A stretch of 39,023 bases of DNA from Streptomyces sp. NRRL B-24484 (lineage in GTDB: Bacteria > Actinomycetota > Actinomycetes > Streptomycetales > Streptomycetaceae), in NCBI RefSeq assembly GCF_000717715.1, contig NZ_JOAI01000056.1, forward strand, positions 1 through 39,023, written 5' to 3'. Made by a program: the position numbers and the translations under genes. Numbering within the stretch: the first letter of the stretch is position 1; each line of letters begins with the position of its first letter. Below, in pieces: positions 8,113-15,651 of this stretch. The notes under the pieces were generated by a model. That model saw nothing but the letters and a program-made list of their open reading frames with translations, was not told the DNA's origin and did not search any database.

Positions 8113-9921
8113 TCAACCGCAGCTGATCTCGGTGCCCGTCTCGGCCGCCACCGCAGGTCCGGACGAGGCTGACGCCGCCGGGGAGGACGCCGGAACGGTT
8201 GCCGCCGCGGGGGCGGAGGGGGCGGTCGAGGGAGCGGCCGGTCCGCGGTAGTCGCCGCCGACCACGAGCTGCAGGGTGGCCCCCAGGCCCGGCACAGGGA
8301 GGAGCTCGGCACCGGGCAGGGCGGCCGCGAGGGTCCTCGCCGACTCGTCCCAGCGCGGGTCGTACCGGACGGCCGTGCGCGTGGTCACCGCGTCCGCGTT
8401 GGACGGGGTGCCGGTGGTGGCGAAGCCCGCCCGGCGCAGCTCCTCGTCGACCCGGAAGCCCAGGCCGGTGAGGCCGGTGCCGTTCAGCACCTGGACCCGG
8501 ATCTGTCCGGCCGGGACGGTCCCTGCGGCAGCGGGCGCAGGCGTCCCCGCGGCGGCAGGGGCAGAGGGGGCCGCGGCGGGGTGCTCGGTCAGCGGCCTCC
8601 CCTGCCGCACGGTGTCGAACAGCGCCTTCGCCGCCTTGGTGTCCCACAGCACCGTCGACCCCCATCCGGGGACCTGGTGGTCCACGTCCGACACCGGCAC
8701 CGTCGCGAAGTCGGCGGAGGCCGCGGAGAGGTCCTTGAGCCGGCTCGCGAAGTCGAGCAGGGCCGCGGTGGAGAGCCCCTTGTCGGCCTTGACCGCCTTC
8801 AGCGCGCTGCCGAGCACCGTGCCGAGCCGGGTCGGGTCGAGCAGCACGTCCTGTGCGGTGGCCTGCCGCAGCAGCTGGGCGACGAAGCGCTGCTGGCGGT
8901 GCATCCGGCCGAGGTCGGAGCTGCCGTCGACGTGCCGGGCCCGCACGTACTTGAGGGCGCCGGCCCCGTCGAGCCTGCTGGTGCCGGCCGGCAGGTCCAG
9001 CCCCGAGTACGGGTCCTTGAGCGGTTTGGCGGTGCACACCTCGACCCCGCCGAGCGCGTCCACCGCGCTGACGAAGCCGAGGAAGTTGATCTGCAGGTAG
9101 TGGTCGATCCGCAGTCCGGTGGCCTGCTCGACGGTGCGGACGGTCAGCGGCGCGCCGCCCATCCCGTACGCCGCGTTGATCTTGCCCTTGGCGGCGGGGA
9201 CCTGGCGGTGGGTGGCCGGGTCCTGGTGGGCCGGGATCTCCACGTAGGAGTCGCGGGGGATGCTCACCACGGTGGCCCGGCCGCCGTTCCCGGCGAGCTG
9301 CACCACCATCAGGGTGTCGGTGCAGTGGCAGGACTCTCCGCCCGCGTGCAGCACGTTCTTGAGGGTGTCCTCCGGGATGCCCTCGCGCTCGTCCGTCCCG
9401 GCGACCAGGAAGGTGGTGAGCCCTTCGTCGGCGGGCCGGTCGGCGCCGCCCCCGATGGCGTCGACCCGCTGGATCGCGTCGCCCAGCCCGTGCAGCACCA
9501 CCCATCCGGCGCAGGAGGTCGCCAGTACCGCCAGCGAGAGGACCCCGGCGGCCCAGCGGCTCCAGCGGCGTAACCCGCCGCTCCGTCGGCGCCCGCCGGC
9601 CGGTGGGGGAGCGGAACCGCCGCGCCCGGCGCGGCCGCCGCCCCGGGGGCCGCCGCTGCCGCCTGCCCCACTACTGCCGTCTGCCCTGCCGCGTCCTGCC
9701 CCGTCACCCCGGCCGCTGCCGGATCGCCCGGTGCCGCCGCGTCCGGCACTGCTCCGCCCGGCACTGCTCCGCCCGGCACTGCTCCGTCCGGCACTGCTCC
9801 GTCCGGCACCGCCGTGGTCCCTGCTCCCGTGGGCTCCGTCGGCCCGGCTGCCGCCCTGGCCGCCGGACTGCCCGCGCGCTCGGCGGGGCGGCGGCGGTCC
9901 GGGACGGCGCGAGGTGGACAT
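8113..9921 (-). CDS. LCP family protein 2 with LytR_C domain
   Basis: A 602-aa LCP protein. Layout: a long basic Gly/Ser/Arg-rich cytoplasmic tail (1-120) containing a tandem AGRSS repeat, a membrane segment at about 123-143, the LCP domain from about 168 to 360, a Pro/Ala linker at 450-470, a LytR_C domain at about 473-557 (IRVQVLNGTG start) and a Thr/Ser/Ala/Pro tail. LCP motifs: VAGTDEREG, SCHCTDTLM, VSIPRDSYV, KINAAYGMGG, YVRARHVDGSSDLGRMHRQQ. The position of the Arg in the R-S/T-D motif is occupied by Cys (CHCTDT). The ATG at 9921 follows a TACCAT hexamer by 7 nt, as for a leaderless mRNA. It is divergent from the glycosyltransferase gene. Confidence 0.92.
   Translation of the reverse strand: MSTSRRPGPPPPRRARGQSGGQGGSRADGAHGSRDHGGAGRSSAGRSSAGRSSAGRSSAGRGGTGRSGSGRGDGAGRGRADGSSGAGGSGGPRGGGRAGRGGSAPPPAGGRRRSGGLRRWSRWAAGVLSLAVLATSCAGWVVLHGLGDAIQRVDAIGGGADRPADEGLTTFLVAGTDEREGIPEDTLKNVLHAGGESCHCTDTLMVVQLAGNGGRATVVSIPRDSYVEIPAHQDPATHRQVPAAKGKINAAYGMGGAPLTVRTVEQATGLRIDHYLQINFLGFVSAVDALGGVEVCTAKPLKDPYSGLDLPAGTSRLDGAGALKYVRARHVDGSSDLGRMHRQQRFVAQLLRQATAQDVLLDPTRLGTVLGSALKAVKADKGLSTAALLDFASRLKDLSAASADFATVPVSDVDHQVPGWGSTVLWDTKAAKALFDTVRQGRPLTEHPAAAPSAPAAAGTPAPAAAGTVPAGQIRVQVLNGTGLTGLGFRVDEELRRAGFATTGTPSNADAVTTRTAVRYDPRWDESARTLAAALPGAELLPVPGLGATLQLVVGGDYRGPAAPSTAPSAPAAATVPASSPAASASSGPAVAAETGTEISCG
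9743..9809. repeat. 15-bp tandem repeat within LCP protein 2 gene
   Basis: Four consecutive 15-bp units of CCGGCACTGCTCCGC/T (9743-9802) plus the start of a fifth. In the minus-strand gene it encodes AGRSS repeats in the cytoplasmic tail. Units are identical except for one third-position change, so the array is young or homogenised and could vary in copy number. Confidence 0.85.
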
Positions 9922-9928
9922 CTTCGGG

Positions 9929-9934
9929 ATGGTA
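9929..9934 (-). promoter_or_regulatory. -10 element of leaderless LCP2 promoter
   Basis: TACCAT on the minus strand, followed by CCCGAAG (7 nt) and the ATG of LCP protein 2. A start site about 7 nt after the hexamer would coincide with the start codon, and there is no Shine-Dalgarno. No convincing -35 was found. Confidence 0.45.
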
Positions 9935-10078
9935 GGCCCGTGGCGGGCCCGTCCGTGCCGCGGCACGCCGCCCGTCACCGGGCCCGCCGAAACGTTCCAC
10001 CCGGCGGGCCGGGCACCGGACGGTGTGCCCGTCGGGCATGCAGCGGGGCCCGTGCCGGGGCAGCCGGAGGACCCTCGA

Positions 10079-10108
10079 CTGACACCGCGCGGGCGGCGCC
10101 GGTACGGT
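10079..10108 (+). promoter_or_regulatory. Promoter of glycosyltransferase gene, leaderless
   Basis: -35 CTGACA (10079-10084), 18-nt spacer, -10 TACGGT (10103-10108), then 8 nt to the ATG at 10117. Transcription would start at or within a base or two of the ATG. No Shine-Dalgarno is present, supporting leaderless expression. Confidence 0.55.
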
Positions 10109-10116
10109 GGGGCGCG

Positions 10117-11157
10117 ATGAACACCAAGGCTGCTGAGGAGCTGCCGGCGGTCTCCGTGATCATGCCGGTGCTCAACGAGGAACGACACCTGCGCACCGCC
10201 GTCCGGCACATCCTGGAACAGGAGTACGCCGGCGATCTGGAGGTGGTGATCGCGCTCGGTCCTTCCACCGACCGGACGGACGAGATCGCCGCCGAGCTGG
10301 TCGCCGAGGACCCGCGGGTCAAGACGGTGCCCAACCCCACCGGCCGCACCCCGGCCGCGCTGAACGCCGCGATCCGCGGCTCGCGCCACCCGATCGTGGT
10401 ACGCGTCGACGGGCACGGTCTGCTGACGCCGGGCTACATCGCGACCGCCGTCCGCCTGCTCGGCGAGATGGACGCGGCCAACGTCGGCGGCATCATGCAC
10501 GCCGAGGGCGAGACCGAGTGGGAGAAGGCGGTCGCCGCCGCCATGACCTCCAAGATCGGCGTCGGCAACGCGGCCTTCCACACCGGCGGCCTGGCCGGCC
10601 CGGCCGAGACCGTCTACCTCGGCGTCTTCCGCCGCGAGGTGCTGGAGCAGCAGGGCGGCTACAACGAGGAGTTCATCCGCGCCCAGGACTGGGAGCTGAA
10701 CTACCGCATCCGCCAGGACGGCGGCCTGATCTGGTTCACCCCGCAGCTGAAGGTCACCTACCGGCCGCGGCCCAGCGTGCGGGCGCTCGCGAAGCAGTAC
10801 AAGGACTACGGCCGCTGGCGCCGGGTGGTCACCCGGTACCACCGCGGCTCGGTGAACCTGCGCTACCTGGCCCCGCCGGCGGCCCTGCTCGCCTGCCTGG
10901 CCGGTCTGGTCCTGGGCGCGGCCGTCCACCCGGTGTTCCTGGTCGTCCCTGGCGGCTACGTGCTGGGTATCCTCGCCGGTTCGGTCCGGGAGGGCCGCGG
11001 GCTGTCCGCGAAGGCCCGCGTCCAGCTGCCGGTCGCGCTCGCGACCATGCACATGAGCTGGGGCTTCGGCTTCCTCACCTCGCCGCGCAGCCTCGCCCGC
11101 CGGGTGATCGCCAGCAAGCGCCCCGAGCCGATGGCCCCGCGGACCGAGAAGGCCTGA
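10117..11157 (+). CDS. Family 2 glycosyltransferase (ExoA-like)
   Basis: A 346-aa inverting GT-A glycosyltransferase. It starts with the GT2 nucleotide-binding pattern VSVIMPVLNEERHLRTAV, has VVRVDGHGLL in the DxD region, and AQDWELNYRIRQDGG in the acceptor/catalytic region (ED/QDWE-type). Two or three C-terminal hydrophobic segments (about 255-300) with the tail SWGFGFLTSPRSLARR suggest membrane association. The architecture resembles succinoglycan-type ExoA transferases acting on lipid-linked sugars. Its position among four LCP genes and next to a sugar acyltransferase implies a role in an envelope glycopolymer; donor and acceptor are unknown. The start at 10117 is set by the promoter geometry and by the GT fold beginning 12 residues later. 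Confidence 0.88.
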   Translation: MNTKAAEELPAVSVIMPVLNEERHLRTAVRHILEQEYAGDLEVVIALGPSTDRTDEIAAELVAEDPRVKTVPNPTGRTPAALNAAIRGSRHPIVVRVDGHGLLTPGYIATAVRLLGEMDAANVGGIMHAEGETEWEKAVAAAMTSKIGVGNAAFHTGGLAGPAETVYLGVFRREVLEQQGGYNEEFIRAQDWELNYRIRQDGGLIWFTPQLKVTYRPRPSVRALAKQYKDYGRWRRVVTRYHRGSVNLRYLAPPAALLACLAGLVLGAAVHPVFLVVPGGYVLGILAGSVREGRGLSAKARVQLPVALATMHMSWGFGFLTSPRSLARRVIASKRPEPMAPRTEKA

Positions 11158-11289
11158 CCCGACCCGCCGGGCGGGCCGCCGCACCGCGGCCCGCCCGGCG
11201 CGGACGGACGTTCCCCGGTGGGCCCGGTCGCCCCGGGCCCGCTCCGCCCGGTCGGGGTGAAAACGCCTCCCCGTCGTGCCCCGCGCCGC

Positions 11290-11295
11290 TATCTT
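11290..11295 (+). promoter_or_regulatory. -10 element of leaderless acyltransferase promoter
   Basis: TATCTT followed by 7 nt and the ATG at 11303, with no Shine-Dalgarno. The hexamer fits TANNNT well; no clear -35. Confidence 0.5.
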
Positions 11296-11302
11296 CGGCG
11301 CC

Positions 11303-11962
11303 ATGGGGATCACCGAAGCGGCGGCGGACGCCACCGGCGGGCACGCGGACGTCCGCATCGAGCCGACGGCCGACGTCGACGAGCGGGCCGTGATCGGCCC
11401 CGGCAGCACCGTGTGGCACCTCGCGCAGGTCCGCGAGCACGCCGAGATCGGCGCCGAGTGCATCATCGGCCGCGGCGCCTACGTCGGCCCGGGCGTGCGC
11501 CTGGGGGACCGGGTCAAGCTGCAGAACCACGCCCTGGTCTACGAGCCGGCGGTGGTCGAGGACGGCGTCTTCGTCGGCCCGGCCGCGGTGCTCACCAACG
11601 ACCTCTACCCGCGCTCCGTCGACCCTGAGGGGCGGCTGAAGCGCGGCGACGACTGGCAGGCCCGCGGTGTGACGCTCCGGCAGGGATGCTCGATCGGCGG
11701 CCGCGCGGTGCTGGTCGCCGGGGTGACGGTGGGCCGCTGGGCCCTGGTCGCGGCCGGCGCGGTGGTGCACCGGGACGTCCCCGACTTCGCGCTGGTGGCG
11801 GGGGTGCCGGCCCGCCGGATCAAGTGGGTCGGCCGGGCCGGTGAGCCGCTGGAGCCGGCCGGCGAGGGCCGCTGGCGCTGCCCGCGCACCGGCGAGCGGT
11901 ACGCCGAGGCGGACGGCCTGCTGTCCCCGCTCGCGGAGAGCGTGGACGGGCCGTCCGCCTGA
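11303..11962 (+). CDS. Hexapeptide sugar N-acyltransferase, WbpD/WlbB-like
   Basis: A 219-aa left-handed beta-helix acyltransferase. The repeats begin at VRIEPTADVDERAVIGPGS and run through HLAQVREHAEIG, NHALVYEPAVVEDGVFVGP and VLTNDLYPRS to AGVPARRIKWVGRAG, the pattern of UDP-2-acetamido-3-amino-glucuronate N-acetyltransferases (WbpD/WlbB). A short C-terminal segment with WRCPRTGERY is also typical. It likely acetylates an amino sugar of a nucleotide-linked intermediate, although no partner aminotransferase or dehydrogenase is in the window. It follows the GT2 gene by 145 nt but has its own apparent leaderless promoter. A GTG nine codons upstream is an alternative start, disfavoured by the -10 spacing. 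Confidence 0.85.
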   Translation: MGITEAAADATGGHADVRIEPTADVDERAVIGPGSTVWHLAQVREHAEIGAECIIGRGAYVGPGVRLGDRVKLQNHALVYEPAVVEDGVFVGPAAVLTNDLYPRSVDPEGRLKRGDDWQARGVTLRQGCSIGGRAVLVAGVTVGRWALVAAGAVVHRDVPDFALVAGVPARRIKWVGRAGEPLEPAGEGRWRCPRTGERYAEADGLLSPLAESVDGPSA

Positions 11963-11989
11963 GCGCCCCTCAGGAGGTGTCCTGGGCGC
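11963..11989. terminator. Compact terminator between convergent genes
   Basis: GCGCCC-(CTC bulge)-AGGA-GGTG-TCCT-GGGCGC, a 10-bp stem with one 3-nt bulge. It fills the 30 nt between the acyltransferase stop and the LCP protein 3 stop. Confidence 0.6.
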
Positions 11990-11992
11990 CCG

Positions 11993-13561
11993 TCAGTAGG
12001 TGTAGAGGTTGCCCTGCGGGACGACGGTCATGCAGTCCTTGTCGTTGTCCGAGGTGTCCGCGTCGACGGAGGTCGGCAGCGCGGTCGGGGCCGGGGCCGC
12101 GGTGAAGGTGGTGCCGCTCTTCCAGTCCGCGCCGATCACCAGGCTGAGCGTCGCGGACGTGCCGGACTCCGCCAGGGCGCTCGCCGGCAGCCCGAGCGCG
12201 GCGGCCACGACCTGGGCCTTGGCCTGCTGGCCCGCGCCGTAGGTGAGCTTCGTGGTGTCCCGGGTACCGCCGCCGGGCGCCGTCGACGCCTTGGTGAACC
12301 CGGCCGTGACCAGGGCCTTCTTGATGTCGCCGGCCCGGTTGGTGATCCCGGTGCCGTTCTGGACGGTGACCGCGATGGTGCTCTTCGCGGGCGCGTCGGC
12401 CGCGATCGTCGGCGAGGGCGCGGCGGCCGCGGTCGGCGAGGCCGAGGGCGCCGCGGCCTGGCCCTTGTCGTCCAGCGGTTTGTCGGCGAGCAGCATCTTC
12501 CAGATCTGCTGCACGTCGTTCTGCTTGAGGATCAGCTTGGCCGCGGGGTTCTGCGGGTCGGGCAGCACCGGAACGGTCAGCGTCGTCGTCCGCTCGGTGG
12601 GCACCTGCTTGAGCTCGTTGCCGAGGTCGTAGAGCTTCTTGAGGTCGGCGATGTCCTTGTCGACGCTCAGGGACTTGGTGGCGGCCTCGGCGAGCGACAT
12701 CAGCTGCCCGGGGTCGCTGAGCCGCCCGCTGGACTTCAGCTCGCGGATCATCGAGCTGAGGTACATGTGCTGTGCCTTGGTGCGGCCGAGGTCGGAGCCC
12801 CAGGCGTCGCGGGTGCGCAGCCACTTGAGCGCGTCCTCGCCCTGGACCTTGTGGACGCCCTTGTCCAACTTGAGGTCGGTGCCGCCGTGGCCGGGCCGGT
12901 AGCGGTCCCACATGTTGCGGTCGACGCAGACGGGCACGCCGCCGATGGCGTCGGCCATCCGGACCACGCCGCTGAAGTCGACCATCATGTAGTGGTCGAT
13001 GTCGAGGCCGGTCAGGTTGATCCAGGTGCCGACCACGCAGCCCGGGCCGCCGCGGGCCAGTGCCTCGTTGATCGGGGTGTGGGTGGTCGACCTGTAGGTC
13101 TTGCCCTTGTCGTCGTGGCAGGTCGGGATCGTCACCATGGTGTCGCGCGGGATGCTGATCATCGAGGCGTTGGTGCGGTCGGCGGAGACGTGCAGCAGCA
13201 TCTGGACGTCGGCCAGACCGGGGCGGGACGCCTCGTCGGCCGAGCCGCCGAGCGCCACGTTCTCGGAGGAGGCGCGGCTGTCGGTGCCGATCATCAGGAT
13301 GTTGAGCGGGGTGCGGCCCTTGGCGTCGGGTGCGGTGCGGGCGCCCTGCTCGTCCGTCAGGTTCTTGGTGCCGGCCTGGATGTTGCCGTTGAGGTGCCGG
13401 TAGTACAGGTAGCCCGCGCCGCAGCCCACCACCAGGGTGGTGCCGGTGGTGATGGCCACGATGCGCAGCCAGCGCCGGCCGCGCGGCCGCCGCCGGGACG
13501 CGCCGTCCCGGGCCCGCCGGGCGGCTGCCCGACCACCGGGTATCGGCTCAACGCTCGTCAT
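11993..13561 (-). CDS. LCP family protein 3 with LytR_C domain
   Basis: A 522-aa LCP protein: short basic cytoplasmic tail, membrane segment at about 32-54, LCP domain at about 86-320, Ala/Pro linker at 366-392, LytR_C at about 395-478 (IAVTVQNGTG), and an acidic C-terminal tail with a lone Cys (DNDKDC). Motifs: LMIGTDSRA, GLADVQMLLH (the Arg of the R-x-D motif is replaced), ISIPRDTMV, TPINEALARGG, WLRTRDAWGSDLGRTKAQ. Its close likeness to LCP protein 4 (both carry DRTNA before SIPRD and TP/SP-linked LytR_C) suggests an old tandem duplication. The ATG at 13561 is chosen because the protein begins cleanly there; a GTG at 13639 would add 26 Arg-rich residues and overlaps a palindrome. Confidence 0.9.
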   Translation of the reverse strand: MTSVEPIPGGRAAARRARDGASRRRPRGRRWLRIVAITTGTTLVVGCGAGYLYYRHLNGNIQAGTKNLTDEQGARTAPDAKGRTPLNILMIGTDSRASSENVALGGSADEASRPGLADVQMLLHVSADRTNASMISIPRDTMVTIPTCHDDKGKTYRSTTHTPINEALARGGPGCVVGTWINLTGLDIDHYMMVDFSGVVRMADAIGGVPVCVDRNMWDRYRPGHGGTDLKLDKGVHKVQGEDALKWLRTRDAWGSDLGRTKAQHMYLSSMIRELKSSGRLSDPGQLMSLAEAATKSLSVDKDIADLKKLYDLGNELKQVPTERTTTLTVPVLPDPQNPAAKLILKQNDVQQIWKMLLADKPLDDKGQAAAPSASPTAAAAPSPTIAADAPAKSTIAVTVQNGTGITNRAGDIKKALVTAGFTKASTAPGGGTRDTTKLTYGAGQQAKAQVVAAALGLPASALAESGTSATLSLVIGADWKSGTTFTAAPAPTALPTSVDADTSDNDKDCMTVVPQGNLYTY

Positions 13562-13637
13562 GTGGTCCGCCCAGTCTCCGGCCCCGGTGGCCGGTCGGCC
13601 GGTGGGGCGATCCCGGACCGTCCGGCGGGCATGCGGC

Positions 13638-13653
13638 ACGGGGGCGCCCCCGT
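13638..13653. repeat. 16-bp perfect palindrome ACGGGGGCGCCCCCGT
   Basis: A perfect palindrome about 80 nt upstream of LCP protein 3 and downstream of LCP protein 4. It could be a weak terminator for LCP4 or an operator; a hairpin would have only a GCGC loop. Confidence 0.4.
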
Positions 13654-13719
13654 ACCGGCTCGGCCCGGTCTCCCCCTGGCCGGTCGGTCTACAGACAGGA
13701 CGCGTCGCGCGGCCGAAAG

Positions 13720-13747
13720 GTTACAGAACCGACCGTGACGGAACCGA
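13720..13747 (-). promoter_or_regulatory. Tandem 15-nt direct repeat upstream of LCP protein 3
   Basis: Two copies with 15-nt period: GTTACAGAACCGA (13720-13732) and GTGACGGAACCGA (13735-13747) on the plus strand. GTnAC half-sites recall binding sequences reported for MtrA and GlnR-type response regulators, but the spacing is not a textbook match. They lie in the only intergenic space upstream of LCP3. Confidence 0.35.
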
Positions 13748-13771
13748 AAATGACGCTGGGTTCACCGAACG

Positions 13772-15457
13772 CTACTTCGCGCACACATCGGTGTCGTCGG
13801 CCTGGACGCGCTGCAGGTTCTTCGGCGGTGCGGCCGGCGGCGGAGCGGCGGACGCCGGGGCGGACGGCCCGGTGCCCGCGGCACCCGTCCCCGCGTCGCC
13901 GGCCGGGGCGACCCAGTCCCGGCCGAGCACCACCACCAGGCCGTCCTCCGGGCCGAGTCGGGCGCTCTGCCGGACGGCGTCGGCGGGCAGTCCGAGGGCG
14001 GTGGCGAGCGCCGCGGCCTCCTCGGCCCGGCCGGCCGGGTACCCGATCGAACTGGACGCCGAGGCCTGGGTGTTGCCGCCGACGGTGGCCCTGCTGAAGC
14101 CCCTGGCCTGGAGCTGGGCGGTGGCCCGGCCCGCCTGCCGGCCGACCCCGCTGCCGTTGCGGACGGTCACCTCGACCTCGGACGGGTCGAGCAGCGGGCC
14201 GAGCGCCGGGTGGCCGGAGGCCCGGCTGGCCGGCGTGGCCGAGGAGCGCGCCGCGGGCCCGGCCGGACCGGGGGAGGGCGCCGCGGAGCCGGCCGGGTCC
14301 AGCGGCCGGTCGGCCGCGACGAGTGCGAACAGCTGCGAGGCGTCGGGCTGGCGCAGGGCGAGCCGGTCCCTGTTCCGGGGGTCGTCCTGCACCGGCACGG
14401 TGGCGAAGGTGATGTGTTTGGCGTCGACCTTGCCGAGCTCCAGTGCGAGGTCCTTGAGCCGCTGGACGTCGTCGATCCCGGAGTCGACGGTGAGCGCCTC
14501 GGTGGCGGCGTCCGCGAGGCGCCAGAGCTTGGTCGGGCTGGTCAGGGTGTCACTGCTCTTGATCTTGCGGATCATCGCGCTCAGGAACTGCTGCTGGAGC
14601 GGGATGCGGGTGAGGTCGCCGCCCAGGCCGACGGCGTGCCGGGTGCGGACGAAGGCCAGCGCCTCCTCGCCCTGCACCACATGGCGGCCCTTGGTCATCC
14701 GCAGGTGGGAGTCCGGGTCGTCGATGTCCTTGGCCGCGCAGACCTCCACGCCGCCGACGGCGGAGGAGAGCGTCTTGACCGCCTCGAAGTTCACCATCAT
14801 GAAGTGGTCCACGCGGATACCGGTCAGCTTCTCGACCGTCGTCCAGGTGCAGCCGGGGTCGCGGCCGTCCTCGCCGAGGCTGGTGTTGAACATCGCCCGC
14901 CGCTTGCCGGGGATCCGCCGGTCCCCGGTGCGGCACTCCGGGATCTGCACCATCAGGTCGCGGGGGATGCTGAGCACGGTCGCGTTGGTGCGGTCCCGGG
15001 CGACGTGGAACAGCAGGGTGGTGTCGGCGTGCCCGGTGCTGCCCTCGTCGCCGTAGGTGCGGCCGAGGCCGACCCGGCTGTCGGTGCCGATCACCAGGAT
15101 GTTGACCGCGCCCTCGATGGCGTGCGGCCGCTCGGCCTCGGTGCCGACGTGCACGTCCACCGAGGCGATGTTGGCGTTGAAGTGCTGGAACGCGAAGTAC
15201 GCGCCGCCGCAGCCGGCGACCAGCGCCAGTGCCGCGGTGATCCCCGCCCAGCGGGCGAGGCGGCGCCCGCGTGCGGCGGAACGGCGGCCCCGGCGGCGCT
15301 CCGCCCGTCCGCCCGCGACGGGGGCGGCGGCCGCGGCTCTCCGGGGGCGCCCGGGGGCCGGGACGTGCGGGGAGAGGTCGGGCCGCGGGCCGCTCGGGTC
15401 GGCCGCGCGGGAGTAGGCGTCCGGGACGGATCCCGGACGCCGCTGTCCGCTGTTCAT
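13772..15457 (-). CDS. LCP family protein 4 with LytR_C domain
   Basis: A 561-aa LCP protein: cytoplasmic Pro/Ala/Arg-rich tail (1-69), membrane segment at about 70-92, LCP domain at about 117-350, Pro/Ala/Ser linker at 390-425, LytR_C at about 427-514 (VEVTVRNGSG), and a low-complexity Ala/Pro tail ending ADDTDVCAK. Motifs: LVIGTDSRVG, GHADTTLLFH (His in place of the Arg in the R-x-D motif), LSIPRDLMV, FVRTRHAVGLGGDLTRIPLQQQ. Two Cys (PECRTGD, PGCTW) in the LCP insert may form a disulfide outside the cell. The ATG at 15457 follows TAGGGT by 7 nt and has no Shine-Dalgarno, indicating a leaderless transcript. LCP proteins 3 and 4 lie in tandem 210 nt apart. Confidence 0.92.
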   Translation of the reverse strand: MNSGQRRPGSVPDAYSRAADPSGPRPDLSPHVPAPGRPRRAAAAAPVAGGRAERRRGRRSAARGRRLARWAGITAALALVAGCGGAYFAFQHFNANIASVDVHVGTEAERPHAIEGAVNILVIGTDSRVGLGRTYGDEGSTGHADTTLLFHVARDRTNATVLSIPRDLMVQIPECRTGDRRIPGKRRAMFNTSLGEDGRDPGCTWTTVEKLTGIRVDHFMMVNFEAVKTLSSAVGGVEVCAAKDIDDPDSHLRMTKGRHVVQGEEALAFVRTRHAVGLGGDLTRIPLQQQFLSAMIRKIKSSDTLTSPTKLWRLADAATEALTVDSGIDDVQRLKDLALELGKVDAKHITFATVPVQDDPRNRDRLALRQPDASQLFALVAADRPLDPAGSAAPSPGPAGPAARSSATPASRASGHPALGPLLDPSEVEVTVRNGSGVGRQAGRATAQLQARGFSRATVGGNTQASASSSIGYPAGRAEEAAALATALGLPADAVRQSARLGPEDGLVVVLGRDWVAPAGDAGTGAAGTGPSAPASAAPPPAAPPKNLQRVQADDTDVCAK

Positions 15458-15464
15458 CCCGGAA

Positions 15465-15470
15465 ACCCTA
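15465..15470 (-). promoter_or_regulatory. -10 element of leaderless LCP4 promoter
   Basis: TAGGGT on the minus strand, 7 nt (TTCCGGG) before the ATG at 15457. No clear -35. Confidence 0.45.
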
Positions 15471-15541
15471 GACGAGCCCGCACCGCCGTCCGCGCGCATC
15501 GGACGGATGTGACCCGGTCCGGTGAACCGTCAGAAAAGGCG

Positions 15542-15595
15542 GAACGCCCGCGCGTTCGGACGGCCCCGAAGGGGACCGCCGGTGCGCGGGCGTTC
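15542..15595 (-). terminator. Long hairpin terminator after TIGR03089 gene
   Basis: GAACGCCCGCGC / GCGCGGGCGTTC, a perfect 12-bp outer stem, plus an inner CCCC-GAA-GGGG stem. It lies 57 nt past the TIGR03089 stop and before LCP protein 4 on the same strand. Confidence 0.8.
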
Positions 15596-15651
15596 GGCGG
15601 CGGGGCGGGCCCCGCCGGGTGGAACGGGCGGCCGGGTTCGGCCGTCCGGGT

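Noticed and set aside
13562..13639. A longer LCP protein 3 starting at GTG 13639
   Set aside because: It would add 26 Arg/Pro-rich residues, starts inside a 16-bp palindrome and has no ribosome-binding site.
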